A stretch of 64,000 bases of DNA from Corylus avellana. Taxonomy: Eukaryota; Streptophyta; Magnoliopsida; Fagales; Betulaceae. Positions 35,657-48,652 of this stretch are shown piece by piece. Each line of letters begins with the position of its first letter. The stretch's first letter is position 1. Under the pieces are notes generated by a model, which worked only from the letters and a program-made list of their open reading frames with translations, was not told the origin of the DNA and did no database searches. Made by a program: the position numbers and the translations under genes. The stretch covers positions 27,391,382 to 27,455,381 of the forward strand of contig NC_081547.1 of assembly GCF_901000735.1 (NCBI RefSeq), read 5' to 3'.

Positions 35657-38600
35657 TTAAAGATTCCGGAACAAAGAGTGCCTCCGCCTCTCAGGCTTCA
35701 GTCTCCAGTTATTATCGCTGTTCATGGGCTTCAAGAGTCGCTCTGCTTCCATTTCAGATTGAAGCAGAGACTGCAGCCTCTTCAAATGTCCACTACATTG
35801 CATATGGTCAACAAAACTAGTCTTGCTAATCTTCTGTTCTTCTGGATTAAACTGCCTCTCATAGGGCGACTGCCACTTAGCCTGAAGATATGCGAGTGAT
35901 CTCCAGGGAGGAAGTGGCATTGAGTTCTGCTTGAGAGAAGATCTAGCAGCCTCAACCATTATCTGAAGAAACTGTTTCAGCCTGGACAAGGAGCCCACAT
36001 AAATGACTGGAAGCGAATTCAATATTCTATCATATGAGTCAACAGCTCGAGCTATTTCAAAGTGACTTCGGAAATCAATATCAATGATCAAACGCTCAGA
36101 GGTTCCAGTGCTGTTGTAGTTGACCACATCAATATATTCATGATCCCCTGCAAACAAGTTATTAAATCATTCACATCAGTACTCCAGACAGATGTATTGT
36201 ATTCCAGGGAAACCTACTCGACCATCCATTTTAAACAAAATGCCCCAACTCTACGAGGATATAACTCAACTCTCATTTAGTAGTCATAATAAATTGTAAA
36301 TGATTCAGAAAAATCAGATAAACCTCCAAAAAAAAGTATGAATTGTAAAAGAACTTTTGCTCCACAAATAGATGTGATTTTCGGTTACAGAGGATAGATT
36401 CCAACTCCAGTGTACATGAATATAGCTAACAGATATGACAGAAACATGGTTACTAAAAACTCGCCAGATAGTAAATTCCTGGTAATATCCACTAAAAACT
36501 TTTTTTTCTTTTTTTTTTTTCCTTCCCCTATTTCTCATAAAATTATTCATTTTTCTCTTGATTAAGACAATTGTAGTTCAAGAGTTCACTAGCATACCTC
36601 CAGGGACCTTGCCAATACCCTGCCATTTGGTTGCACATACAGCAGCATCATAACCAGAACGTCTCAGAAGCTTTACCAGAGAAAATCTGATGCAGCTGGC
36701 GTTACATGCACTCGACTTGACAACTTGAAGGTCGGTCTCATTGATAGATAGTATAAGAGAATTAACCACTGAAAGCATGTCACTCTCATACTGAGCCACC
36801 GGGATCTTACAAAACTGTGATATGACAGAGAATCAGCAAAATGTTAGTAGTTTCAAACTGACAGAAAATTATTAGATTCTCTTGTAGTATGTTAAATTAT
36901 ATGTTTAATACAAAATGGAGTTGAACCATAAACAGCAAGAAATTACAGATTTTAGTGAAAAACGCGATTATACCGGATCTTAATACAAAAACTATCAAAA
37001 AGAACCAAAGATTGAATTGGACTTGTGTATGAACTATCAATATGTTGCAATGACAACCAATTATTACTTCTCTAACTAAAAACAGGCTCAAGAGTCAGAA
37101 CTGAAAAACCAACAACCCTAATCAACATTTCTATTTAAAGCATGTCTGATTATAGCAATTCAATTGTATTTACAAATGAACCCATCATTCAATCAGATTA
37201 CATACTTTCATCTTCCAAAGAAGTACACTTAAGACACTTTACTATTCGTTGTGTCACTACCCACCTTTGTGACTTCAAACACTTTTGTAGTTGAAATCCT
37301 ATACTATACATTCTGCATTTCGATTATAATAATTCTTGTACTAACTTTTAGCCTGCTTATCCAACCACACTCGTACAACTACTTTCATGGTATCACACCT
37401 AAAAACATTCATTCCCCATTTTTCGAGTCTTAACATATGAAAAGAACATTGCAGGCAAGATGATCATACTCAAGGGAACAAATACTGACAATACATCTCC
37501 AACCCATCTGAAAATTCCATTTATGAGAGCCTCTAAGTTCATATCCATATCCAACCAAATGTATTGAGATGGCACTGGAAGGGATGGAAGTAAAAAATGA
37601 ATACCATTCATAATGGAATATCAACACACTATTTTCCATGAGCTAATATAGATTTCACATATATTCACTGATTCCCTCAAATATACAGCCATCACAGATA
37701 ATGCTAAATTAGAATCAATTTGGTTCACTGGAAAACACAAATGGAAAGGAGAAAAGGTTCACTGGAAAACACAAATGGAAAGGAGAAAAACAAATTATAA
37801 CCAAATGAAAACCCAAAAAAGGGAAACATTTTGGATTTTTTTTCCGTTGCCCCTGTATTTTCTACGGATTAAGATTCCTCTACAATTGTGTGGTATTGTA
37901 CAATATATAACTCTTAAAAACCTAACTAATGTTTTCCAATCAAATGGTTGGAATTTTGCCACATCAGTATGCATCATTTTCAAAAAATGAAATACATGGT
38001 AAATAATAAATTTGTGGTAAAATCCCAACCGTTTGATTTTTTTTTTTTTTAAATGGTGAGTTTTAAGGAATTGTACAAATAGAATAGCCTAGGAATTATA
38101 GAGGATCTTCATCCTTTACAAGAACCAAACAGGGAAGCCTTATGATTGACATCCCACTGAGGCAACCAAGTACTCTGAATCATTGTCCAAGGTCCCAAAT
38201 ATTGATAACTAAATGATGATAGCTAAAAAAAAAATCCAATAATTCACCGATTCTGACCAACATCTTTCTGGGACCGCTTCTTAATCTTCTTAATAAAGCA
38301 ATCATTGCACCAATCGCCTTCCCATCAAACAAATTCACAAAATTCAACAAAACCATAATTTTCACGTAATCGACAAGTAATTGTGGTAAAGCAACATTTT
38401 ATAAGGCTGGGGGGTAAATAAAATTTTACTGAGAGACTTTACCGGAATCTTCTCGGCGGGGTTGGTGAGATCGGAGAGAGCCGAGTCACTGTCACTGCTA
38501 CACCGGGAGTCGGCCCCACCGCTCCCGTTCTCCAAGAAATCGCTGACCATAAGCGCCAAGTCGTGCTCGCTCTCGTGGCTGAACCCTCCTCCGATCTGGC

Positions 38601-38670
38601 CCGCTCCTCCTCCTCCACCGGCCCACCTCGCCAGCCAATCCCCTGCCGCCACGCACACCCGACAGTCCAT
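35657..38670 (-). CDS. DUF506 family protein (PDDEXK-like)
   Basis: Plant-specific family related to PD-(D/E)XK nucleases; biochemical role not established, and some members respond to stress or hormones. Exons (minus): 38670-38443, 36814-36598 and 36147-35657, joined in frame to 311 residues. It begins MDCRVCVAAGDWLARWAGGG. An acidic Ser-rich segment follows (SRCSSDSDSALSDL). The core has FSLVKLLRRSGYDAAVCATK, WQGIGKVPGGDHEYIDVV and ERLIIDIDFRSHFEIARAVD, then LNSLPVIYVGSLSRLKQFL and the Trp-containing MPLPPWRSLAYLQAKW block. The Asp/Glu residues in GGDHEYIDVV and LIIDIDF are the likely remnants of the nuclease site. An upstream GTG in frame is not used as start. Intron 1 (1.6 kb) holds an exact 34-bp tandem duplication. 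Confidence 0.93.
37722..37789. repeat. Exact tandem duplication of 34 bp
   Basis: Units 37722-37755 and 37756-37789 both read GGTTCACTGGAAAACACAAA followed by TGGAAAGGAGAAAA. They lie in intron 1 of the DUF506 gene. Being exact, the duplication is recent. Confidence 0.9.
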
Positions 38671-41481
38671 TACGCGTCGTTTCACCTCCTCCTCCTCCTC
38701 CTACTACACCTCCTCCTCCCCCCGATCACTACCACCGCGACGACTCCTCTTCCTCCTCGCGATACGTTAAAGCCATCATTTCCCAAAGCGCTACACACCG
38801 AATAATTTCGCGAAACCTAGGTTTACAAAGCTATCATTCAAAGAGCAAACAGGGATATAAAAACCAATGGAATTCGAATTTGAATTCGTATTCTTCGTGT
38901 GAATTATTTATATAAGAATTAAGAGTTAACTGTTTTTGCTTTTGAGAATAATAAAAAAAAACTCGGTGCCGTAGGTGCTTTTTGAGCAAAACGTGTTTGG
39001 TGTTGGTCGTAGCTTTCGGATGATCCAAAGGGAAGAAGAAGAAGAAGAAGAGAAGGAAAGAAAAACGCCTGTGCTGAGACAAACCCAAAATAATGAAGAA
39101 TGCTAAAGCAACGGGAAAGGGAAATCATATAAAAGTGTGAAACCACGTGAAATGACGGTATTGCACTCGCCTTTTTGTTTTATGGATAAGGGGGAGAGAG
39201 AGAGAGATTGAATTTGGACGGGAAGGAGAGGGATATTCATCGGTAACTAAAATGTGGCGGAATTTGGTTTTTCGTAAACAAAAATTAATCTCATCTTAAT
39301 AATCTTTTTGGATAATTATCTACATTAAAATGGGAGCTAAATTAGCTAATTGCCTAATTATGAAGAGTAACAAGAGATTGATCATTTAATGGAGACCCAT
39401 TGCCTATGAAATCTAATTATTGCTGGCTAATCAACCCCATTTTCCTATATGGCAGTTTGTTTTTTTGTTTTTTGAAAACCTATATGGCATTTATGAGTAA
39501 TAGTAGAGACTATCTTTTTATTCTCATAAAACTGATATGGCTTTTAAAATCATTATTAAATTTTAAGTGAATCATATTTAAATTTTGATCTAAGTGTAAT
39601 TTTGAAAGCTACATCAACTTTAGGATGATAAAAAGAATCAAAGATGGTTCCTAGCATTACGCCGGCATTTATATGTGTTGGTATTGACTAACTTTTTTAT
39701 TATCTACCATGAGTATTATTGTATAACGATGTATAATTAATGCAATAATAGTTCACACAATTATGAAATTTTATTTCCCATCTAACTTGTTTTCTTTTTA
39801 AATGTTGAATTTTGTCCAATAAGAAAAACTGTCAATTTAAAATTAAAACACACGGGGAAGTATTTAATAAAATCATAATTTAGTACTTAAAATTGTGGGT
39901 TAATCTCTAAAATTATAATTTTTTTTTAAAATACACGTATTTAAACAAAACCTTTTTTTTTTCTTAATTTTATTTAAGAAGACACAATTAAGTTAGGAAA
40001 CGGTGGGCTAAAACCAACTATAACAAAACAAATATCGACCTTTCAGGGTCAACATCTAACCAACCAATTAAATAATCGTAAACCAGACTCGGAAAAACGT
40101 TTGGTGAATGATTAATTGGTTTTTAAGAAGACTTAGCACGGCGAGTGGGCGTGTGAATATTTAAGGCAAAGGAGATGGGATAATGTTAATTTCAAAGGCA
40201 GGCAAGATATGGATGAATTGGGGACCAAGCAATCACAGCTTCGAAAGAAATAGGAAAGAAGTGAAAATTTAACGGTCAAATTGCCTGAACTGAATGGAGG
40301 ATGACGTGAGCCACACCGATACAACCGCTTACGTCATATGCATCAATTACCAGACTCTTGACCAACGACTCACCCTCCTCTTCCGTTCAAACTTCAAACT
40401 ATTTTTTTACCTACACAGAAACCCGCCAACACGAAACAGAAATGGTCAAATTAATTATAGTTTTTTTTTTTTAAAAGGTTTTTAAAAATATCTTAATATT
40501 AGTCTTATCTTGCATTATTACTATATGAAGATATTTGAATTTAATATATTCTTTTAAAAATAATAATAACTAAAAGATATTTGATTGTGTAATTTCAAAA
40601 TCTAACTTAATGAATCATATTACCATTATAAAGACTAAAATGAAACAATAGATGATTAACAAAATTAAAAACGAACACATAATTTGTGGATTAAATTCAT
40701 AGTTTGGCCAAAAAAAAAACGAAATCATTGTTTGAAAGCTCTTGTTAATGCTCCTTCTGTCTCAAAATATATAATTAATTATGTTTGTTAATATGTTTTG
40801 GTAAATGTTTTTGGTTTTTAATTTGAAAAAAAAAATAATAATAATATGACATAAAGGAGAAAATTATTTTTGTGTCTTTAGAGTGCTTTGTGATTAAATT
40901 GTTTGAAACCGTTTTTATTTTAATAAGAGAAAATAAAAGACAAAAACTATGGTCAAGTTTAGTTTGTAGCATAGACCTTTAGAATGGACTACCTAATTTT
41001 AGGTATAATTATTCTTTTGTTTGGTAACACACTATTCTTAAAAAAGTTTATTCGTATGAAACGAATGGTTCGTTAGGGGTGGCCCGTGGTTCAGTTACCA
41101 ACCACCCCGCGGTTCGTTAGGGGTGGCAGGAACTGCCCTTGGCCGCTTCTGTGGGTGCACCCACCTCCCATTTTATTTCAAAATTTTTTTTTTTTTAATA
41201 TGAGAATAACGTAAACATTTTCATCCATTTACCAAAAAACAGAATAATTGGATGGTTAACAGTAGAATATTCGGGACACTTCGGATGATGCTTCGTTTTC
41301 ATGGTAGTGGGCCCATGGTTTGAGTGATGACCGGAAAGGAAGACAGGCAGAGCTGGTGTTTCGTAACGAGGAGGGAGAGAGAACTCAGAAAGAAACCAAA
41401 AGAAAAATAATTATTACTAGCGCGGACGCGCCACGCCCGGTCCCATTGAGGGGACCACGCGCTCTGCAGCAGTATCTTTCT
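38671..41481. other. Promoter flank of the DUF506 gene and intergenic DNA
   Basis: A CCT/TCC microsatellite (38687-38720) probably lies in the DUF506 5'UTR, and a GAAGAA tract near 39034. A cluster of ACGT-core and W-box-like words occurs at 40300-40365 without an adjacent gene. A 16-bp word GTTCGTTAGGGGTGGC occurs twice, at 41068 and 41112. No coding sequence recognised. Confidence 0.4.
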
Positions 41482-41745
41482 TTACTTTAAACGGGGGGGA
41501 CAAAGACAATTGGCACTCCAGCAATCAATCATGGCGCCAGGAGATGGACCAAGAGAGCGACCAGCCCAGCTCTCGTGGTTTAAAAATAGTGGATGGTCGG
41601 CAAAGCTAGAACTGGAGGAAGAATCCTCTATTATTCTGATAAAAGGAGATTCAGGCCCACATTCGCTTTGGTTTGCACTTTGTATGGCAACACAAGGCAA
41701 TAGTGCCTCTTCCAATGACTTTTGGTTACTATTTGTGGACACCTG
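41482..41745 (-). other. Possible terminal exon of an unknown gene
   Basis: An open frame on the minus strand (41826-41482) ends at a TAA. Its last 264 bases follow a strong acceptor-like TTTTTTTTATCAG. The peptide contains a Ser run and DHPLFLNHESWAGRSLGPSP, which looks protein-like, but I cannot place it in a family and find no convincing upstream exon. It may be a chance frame. Confidence 0.2.
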
Positions 41746-43321
41746 ATAAAAAAAATTCCTTGGGGGGCACATTGTACTTGATTCTCTTACAAGATGGGTG
41801 CAGGAGAGGTAGAGATTGAGCTCCACATGATGAAGATACTAGGCAGGTTCAATGGGTTAAATATCCTCAAAATTGTAAGGAATGTGTGAGAGGAGTTTTC
41901 TTGTGGACTCTTGTTCAGGCAAAGAAGCCCTGTTCAAAAAAAAAAAAAAAAAAAAGTGACGAGAGTAAGAGAAGAAATCTCCGATCGTAAGAAAGCTCAG
42001 GCCGCTTCAAGGGGCTCAACTTGGATTGGAGAAACTGTAAGAAAAAAAAATTTGCCAATTGGGTTTGATTCTCACATATTAAAGGACATGTGACAAATTT
42101 ATAAATTAGGTTGAAAAATATTCCTTCAACCCCATTTTGTGGAAATTTACGTCATTCACAAGGCTTACTAAAGGTTTGGAGTTAGGCAATAGTTTAATAA
42201 GTTGAACAAAAATTTCTTACGCCGAAAGCTCATCTTTATGCCTAACTTAAAGTTAATGCCACCACATAATAAGTGCCTTCCTTGGAGACTTCCGGTTAGT
42301 GCAGCTTTATCCCTTGGGTGTTCCTTTATAGGACCACTATGGCGACCCCAAGCAGAAAAAATTGAAAGCCTTGATACCTCCTGTCTGTATCAATCATGGT
42401 TCTTGCATTTAATTGTTTGCCAAGTCAGGTTAAACCCTAACGATCACTAAGCAATAAACACATTGCTAAATCATAAAACCTCTTGGACTTAAGCGCTTGG
42501 CCCTATGCTCTACCACTTGGCCCTTGAAATGGACCCCATAATAAACACATTCAATCCCCAACCAGGATCCCGTTAAGAAAATTTATTTGTCAAGTTAAGA
42601 CAATAAACCACCGACATCCCCGATGCCGTATGTGATACAATAATACATAGATTCACATCATTTATATTATGAATGTTATTAGATGCAACAACACAGTCTA
42701 GATGATAAAATACATGCAAGAAAAGTAAACCTTAAACAGGGAATCTAATAATTGCCAAAAAGAAGTGTAAAAGAATCATAACACAGCTAACAACTGTCAG
42801 ATATAAAAAATTCCTATACAAATAATACATCCTAAAATTGTAGATTAAACAATAATCCACATTATTAGCTGCCTAACACCCAAGTTGACTTCAAAAGAGA
42901 CTTTAGTTGTCATGAAAACTCGTCAATGACTTAAGAGTTTTTGTCGTAAGTGTTAAAACTAACGTGTACGCTGGATACGTCCTGTGCTGCCAACTCATAA
43001 ATTACTATATGAAAACAGGGTCCTCCAATGTAAACAGAAGCTTAATCAAATAAAATCCAAAATCGGCAGATTGGTAATTTGGGGCTAATGTGGCAATGTT
43101 CAATCTACCATATACTTCCCGCTCGCTGTCCATAGAGCCAACGAGATGTAGATTTGATTGGATATAAAGACACGTTTGGTATATAGATTAGAGCCTAGAA
43201 TGGATATAATTATTTCATTTGTTTTGAATTTATTAGTCCTACGAATACCTATGTTTTTTTCCGACGAAAATAGAGACATTGACAAAAAGAGCCCTCCACA
43301 TTTTTCTCGTCCCTCTTTCTC
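41746..43321. other. Intergenic DNA
   Basis: Contains an A run (41937-41956) and a tRNA-like fragment on the minus strand near 42490-42530 (A-box-like GGCCAAGTGGTAGAGCA, no B box seen). The frames at 42202-42450 and 43100-43441 look like chance. No gene. Confidence 0.4.
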
Positions 43322-43545
43322 TATGGCCATCCTATCTCTCTGAGATGGATGTGCACTTCCAAGTTCCATCGCAACAACCATTGCTATCTGCCCTGCATAC
43401 AAGGGAGTTGTCAGAAGGGTGACTCGTGCAAGTCCGCTCACGAAGTCGAGTGATGAGCCTCATTATCAAACTCAACCATGCAAAAACGGCCCAAGTTGTC
43501 ATCGCCAAGTTTGCTTTTTTGCTCACACGCTAGAGCAACTTTGAG
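43322..43545 (+). pseudogene. Decayed plant tandem CCCH zinc-finger (TZF) gene
   Basis: Frame 1 (43322-43450) reads KFHR then [19 protein letters not shown] and hits TGA at 43451. Frame 2 (43446-43541) continues [30 protein letters not shown], then TGA at 43542. Together they match the plant TZF core: arginine-rich YAHPGEKARRRDPRKFHY region, C-x7-8-C-x5-C-x3-H, a 16-residue spacer, then C-x5-C-x4-C-x3-H followed by EQLR. One frameshift at about 43450 and a stop where family members carry Arg (a CGA-to-TGA change would do it) break it. TZF proteins bind RNA in stress and hormone signalling. The flanks are too decayed to read. It may be a fragment only. Confidence 0.72.
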
Positions 43546-45874
43546 TCCTATCCCTACAGAGTTCGACGACTCATGGGTTGGGCGAGTCCTTCAACGTGTC
43601 ACTAATTTATCATGGCCATTGCCCAAAGACTCGTTTGTTATGTGGCCCACTTTGATAGTGAAGTAGGTGTTACTCTCTTTTTTAGTTTTCTTCTCAAAAT
43701 TTGATTTGTTCTCAATATTGTTCGAATAAAAGTAATTAAATCCTGATCATGAGCTATTGTTATTAGCCATTCTTTCTCCTTTATTTATAGAAAAGGATCC
43801 TCTCGAGCTAGTGCTTCTTATGTGGAGGGTAATATTGTCATTTGACAATTCTACCATTCACTTAAAAAGACCGGCTCCTCTCCTATTGAAATCAACCGGA
43901 AAGAATCTAAATACTTTATTTATGGGTTCTACATCTAAGTTACAACGAATACAAAGCCTAGAAGACCCACCCCCATGTGCAACGCAACTTTACCTACCCA
44001 TAATTTAGAGTGGGGGTTGTAGAGGGGGGAACATGATACACGTTCTGGTACCCTCTACCTAACTTCTTGATGATTCTAAGATTTTAGTATTATTTCCGGT
44101 GCACAGTATAGACATCTGGCATACATTGATGAAATAAATATATATATATATATAACATGAGAAGAAGAGAGAAATGGCTTTTGGACCACCAATTTTCTGA
44201 GGCTCCGGTTTGTTTAAACTGAATTATGAAAGGTGCTTAAATGCGTTTTCAACATCTAAATTCCCTTATTCTAATGTCGACGTCTACTCGAACAGATAAG
44301 ATAAGGTGTACATGAGGCTAAGGTACACGTCTACATATCAATTATCCCCATATAAGTCAGACATGCAAAATAATGAAACCAATGATGACCACAAGAACAA
44401 AAAGGGAGAGACCCTCTTCATTTCATTGCCAAAATTTTATTTTGTTTTATTTAAAGGAATATATAAAGTCACATAATTTTTAAATGAAATAACAACAAAT
44501 TCACTATGTGGTACCATATATACCGTTACATCAAATAAAAATAAAATCTCGACCAAGGAAGCAATTAAAAAATTGTAAAGATAATATTGAGAAACTTCAC
44601 CATATCAATAACCAAATAAAAGGTAAGGGGAAAAAGTTGAACTTTTTTACATAAGAAAAAAATTCAATATCTTCTACGGAATGAATGAATGAATGAAAAA
44701 AAATAAAATAATAATAATAATAATAATAATAGTGTTACTATAATCTTTCATATAAAAACCTGTACTATAAAAGACAATTAGGATGTCTCGATTATAAGAG
44801 AGCAACTAGCGTGAGTTTCAGATATGGATCAATATGAGAATTGAGAACAAAGTTCCCCAACACGTTCAATTACTCCTTTTGTTTTGAGCCTTTCTTATCA
44901 TAAGAATCTTAGAAATCCATCTCAAAATTAAGCTTTAAAAGAATATCTTAAAAAAAACATATTTCTCTCAAAGAATAATGTTTCAAGCAACCAAAATGAG
45001 ATCGAACATTTTCTTCTTTTGCTTAAAGAGATGAAGGATTTAAATGTAACAACTGCTCAAACCCCAAAAAATTGATTATATGACAAATGATAGTTTGAGA
45101 ACCCTAAAGTAAACAACAAATCAAACTAATTGATGACCACAACGAGCCACTTAAGATATACTAGAAAAAAGACAAAAACTCCCAACTACATCGATCCCAG
45201 ACAACAAACGCACCCAGCCATCTGAACACTAGACATCTAGATCCCAGGACAATCAACAGAACCCTTGAACCCTTGAACTCTATCTAAAGCCATATCCCAA
45301 AAATCCTTAGCAATCAAATCTGGTTGCTCCCTCAACCAACCTGCTAATTTTCCCTTGTAAAGCCGTCAAATTAAATTAAACCACTTTTTTACTTTGTGCA
45401 TTGGTCTTCATTCGACCTTTCCAAGCATCTAAGACAACCATCATCTTGTCATCAGTTGTTGACATATATAACTTCCCACAAATGCAATCATTTCTTAATC
45501 TAGCATTCCCTTCATTGACATTAAATATATAAACATACTCATGTTGACTTGCTAATCTGAGGGTGTGCATATGTAGTTTGGTCCACCATATTGAGTTTAA
45601 AATCAATGCTTATGACCAGCTAATTTGATTAGAAAAAAATATAGCAGGACCAAGACGATTCGTATCAGAATTTTCATAACTAATTAAGAAAAAAAGCAAA
45701 CAACCAAATAAAGGGTTTAACTTGAAAGCTATTGCCATTTCATAATAACAAAGAGCAGAGCACAGTCAAAGATTCTGTTGGAAATTTTATCCATAGAGCA
45801 CAGATATACCTCCAAGTTAGCTGGTTGAAATTGTTGTTTCTGATTGAGATGGAAGGTGAAAAGAGAAGATGACA
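43546..45874. other. Intergenic DNA
   Basis: AT-rich with microsatellites (TA near 44137-44153, GAAT near 44683-44697, AAT near 44704-44730). A minus-strand frame at 45606-45376 is open for 76 codons but matches nothing I recognise. No gene. Confidence 0.4.
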
Positions 45875-48568
45875 TTATCGCCGCAGATGCCGCTGGAAAA
45901 CAAAAGGATTAGTTAAATAATTTAAACTCTTTATCCATTGACGATAATATCTTTTTGTAATAGACCAGCAAAACCACTTTGCCAACCATTAGACATGCTT
46001 TAATTACATCAACCAAAAGGTAAGGTTATAAGCTTTGCAGAAAACCTTTGTTGTTATCATAAGCAATAAGAGAAACAAAAGAAAAAAAAGGAATAAAAGA
46101 CAAATAATACTAGAACATACTCTTGCTGCATTATTAGCTACTTGTGGCCGTCTATCAGAAATTCTCTCTTGATCTGGTATTAGCTCTGGACTATCATGCT
46201 TATAAAATGCCTGTAGAGCTCTCCCAATAAATGGGCGAACTATATTTACTTCCATTGCAGATAGATTGTTAATCTGCAATTCAAAATTTAAAAAATTAGG
46301 ACCATAAAAATCAAAGAAAAAATTGTTTTCATCAGAGATATATTCTCACCTGGATTCAACACAAAGTACTATACATTCACATATACAATGCATTAATAGT
46401 AAATAAAATCACACATAAGAAAACAAAAACATTACCCCAATCCATGCTATAAGTTATGTACAGATGTCAGAGAGCAAAACCATTTTACGAGCCCTAACAA
46501 AGAGGTCTCATCATCTAGTATCCTTCAAGTATTCTTCTTACACATACGACACATTGTCATGACGGATGCCTTGCTTTCAAGTTAATGTTGTTTATTTATA
46601 ATAATTTAGGAATATCATTTGGTTTCATCATAGTTATAAAAGAGAGGGCTGTTTTAGCAAGAGTCTGAACTTTGGATTGATTGCTCATATTAGCTTCTAT
46701 GTGGAAACTATGCAACTAACCAAATAATTTGAAGTTAAAAAGGTGGAATTACCCCCATCAATATATCTTTCTATGAGCATTGTTTATGTTATGTAATCAA
46801 CATCCGGTTCTGTATTGAGAAAGTTAAAAGTGAGAACTTTAACCCTAGTTCTGAAATAGTGAATTTCTTCCCCCTCCTCCTCCCCCTCCCCCTCCCGACA
46901 TGCACTCAATTTGAACACTGCCAAATCCCATAAACTCTAATATATGACTCAATCTCAGATGCATTTTCATTGTGCATTCCATATAACAGGAAATATTCAG
47001 ATGTTAGATGGTTGAAATCGTCACTTTAATAGTTTATGAACTTAAAAAGTCAAAAATACAAAGCAAATTGGAGTGCTTTACATTTACACATTACCAAGGA
47101 ACACTATCCTCTACAACGTCCAAATTCCACTTTGTAAAAAGGAACATGTTCCAAAAAAAAATTAACCCATTTTTTGATGTCTCTTAAAATTACAAGGCTA
47201 CTAATACCACTTTATCGTATGCAGCATCAACAGATTCACAAAGGGACGTAAAAAGCATACCTTCAAAGCAAGTGCACGCTCATTAAGTGTCTCTAAATTA
47301 GTCTCCACTTTATGAAACCTCACATCCCTGATATCCTCAACAAGAGACCTCACCTATATAAGAGATCTATTATCAAAGTCTTGGCAAAAGCTCAATGCAT
47401 ATTTATGCAAGTTAAAATAATCTTCTTCATTGTTTTTCTTTTTTTGATAAGGTTAAGAGAATCTTAAACTCACCATATACACATCCGGAATGTCATCACG
47501 TGCACTGTAGTCCACAAAGTTATAGTTGATATTAGTATTGTCAAGTGGAAAGATATAATGTTGTAGCAACTTCTCAACACTTACTGATCAAAAAGAAGTC
47601 TTGAGATTTCCACATAATGAAACGGTAGTTGCTCAAACACTCGTTGAGAATCCCGTTCTGCTTCCAAAACCTGCGTCAACTTTTCTAGTCCACAGAAAAG
47701 GAAATGATGAGAAACCTTTTTCATATTTTTACTTTAGTATTACAAGAATATAAAATCACCCAATTTCAACAATTTTTTTATTGGTAAGATCCACGAATGA
47801 CGCACCCTGGCTTGAACCCCTGACCAAAACCTGTTTCAACATATTTTAGGGAATGGGTAATTCGCGCAGCCAGTCCAAGCTAACCAAGGCCATAGTGCTG
47901 ACGAAAGAACGACCATGTCAAGAAGTTATTTCTTTCCTTTTGTTTTTTGGTAAGCAATTCTTTGGGATGTTATTTAGCTGATCTCCAATACCACCCGGCA
48001 AGACATACACCTCCTATTACGTTGAGCATTATGTTGATTCTATCCTCTCCCATAGGATTATGCTGACCTCTAAGAATGCATATAGTAGACGTCTTGATTC
48101 GAAAGGGTATATACAAAGTGATTAGTTTCTGGTGCGTGTGTATATTACAGTTGGTGTATGTGTGGGAAACAAACAAATAGGCACGCACAACAAATATAGT
48201 AAAAGCTTACCAACTGACATCCACAGTGGAGGTCGAATGGTGCACTTCCCTCTCTTCTTCAAAGCCACAGCTAGCCACAGCGGCACCTGAGTTGCCATTT
48301 GTGGAAAAAATGGTCCAAAATCCCCCTGTCAATACATTAAAAAAATAAAGGAAAAGAAAGAAAGATAGATCATGTATGAGATTGCGTTTGGGATAGAGAT
48401 AGACAAAGGGAGGGTAAAGGCGGAAAAGAAAGATACACAGATGAAATTGAGAGCATCCATTCTGAGATTGGGGACTATCTCGACCATCTCGTCCTCTGCA
48501 ATGAACTCGACCTGAACAACAAACAAGATTTTCCAATCAATCCAAAACAATCATGCTAAATCTCAAAC

Positions 48569-48606
<38 letters not shown>

Positions 48607-48652
48607 CTTCAGCAGAGAAGAGTGATAGGTTGGGGTCGGATTGGCCGGCCAT
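45875..48652 (-). CDS. PSF2: DNA replication complex GINS subunit PSF2
   Basis: GINS is part of the CMG helicase that unwinds DNA at replication forks. Eight exons (minus): 48652-48605, 48511-48437, 48325-48211, 47684-47585, 47504-47474, 47353-47261, 46273-46121 and 45892-45875. They join in frame to 210 residues, the family length. It begins [20 protein letters not shown] with [11 protein letters not shown], then [63 protein letters not shown] and [20 protein letters not shown]. The last exon encodes only RHLRR and stop, a basic tail found in plant PSF2. Intron 1 is 93 bp and begins directly with a CT microsatellite. Expression is expected in dividing cells (family knowledge). Confidence 0.96.
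47761..47905 (-). mobile_element. Possible tRNA-derived SINE fragment in a PSF2 intron
   Basis: On the minus strand an A-box-like TATGGCCTTGGTTAGCTTGG is followed about 60 bases later by a B-box GGGTTCAAGCC. It lies in the intron between exons 3 and 4. No tail or target duplication was found, so it is only a candidate. Confidence 0.35.
48571..48602. repeat. GA/CT microsatellite abutting a splice donor
   Basis: About 16 AG repeats. On the minus strand the first PSF2 intron starts GTCTCTCT, so the repeat is the first third of that 93-bp intron. Confidence 0.95.

Noticed and set aside
38462..38805. Ser/Pro-rich plus-strand frames of 80-102 codons
   Set aside because: They are antisense to DUF506 exon 1 and its TCC-rich 5'UTR; low-complexity shadows.
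42490..42530. tRNA-like sequence on the minus strand
   Set aside because: Only an A-box-like stretch is present, with no T arm or acceptor stem, so not a tRNA gene.
43100..43441. 113-codon minus-strand frame
   Set aside because: It overlaps the TZF relic on the opposite strand and is unlike any protein I know.
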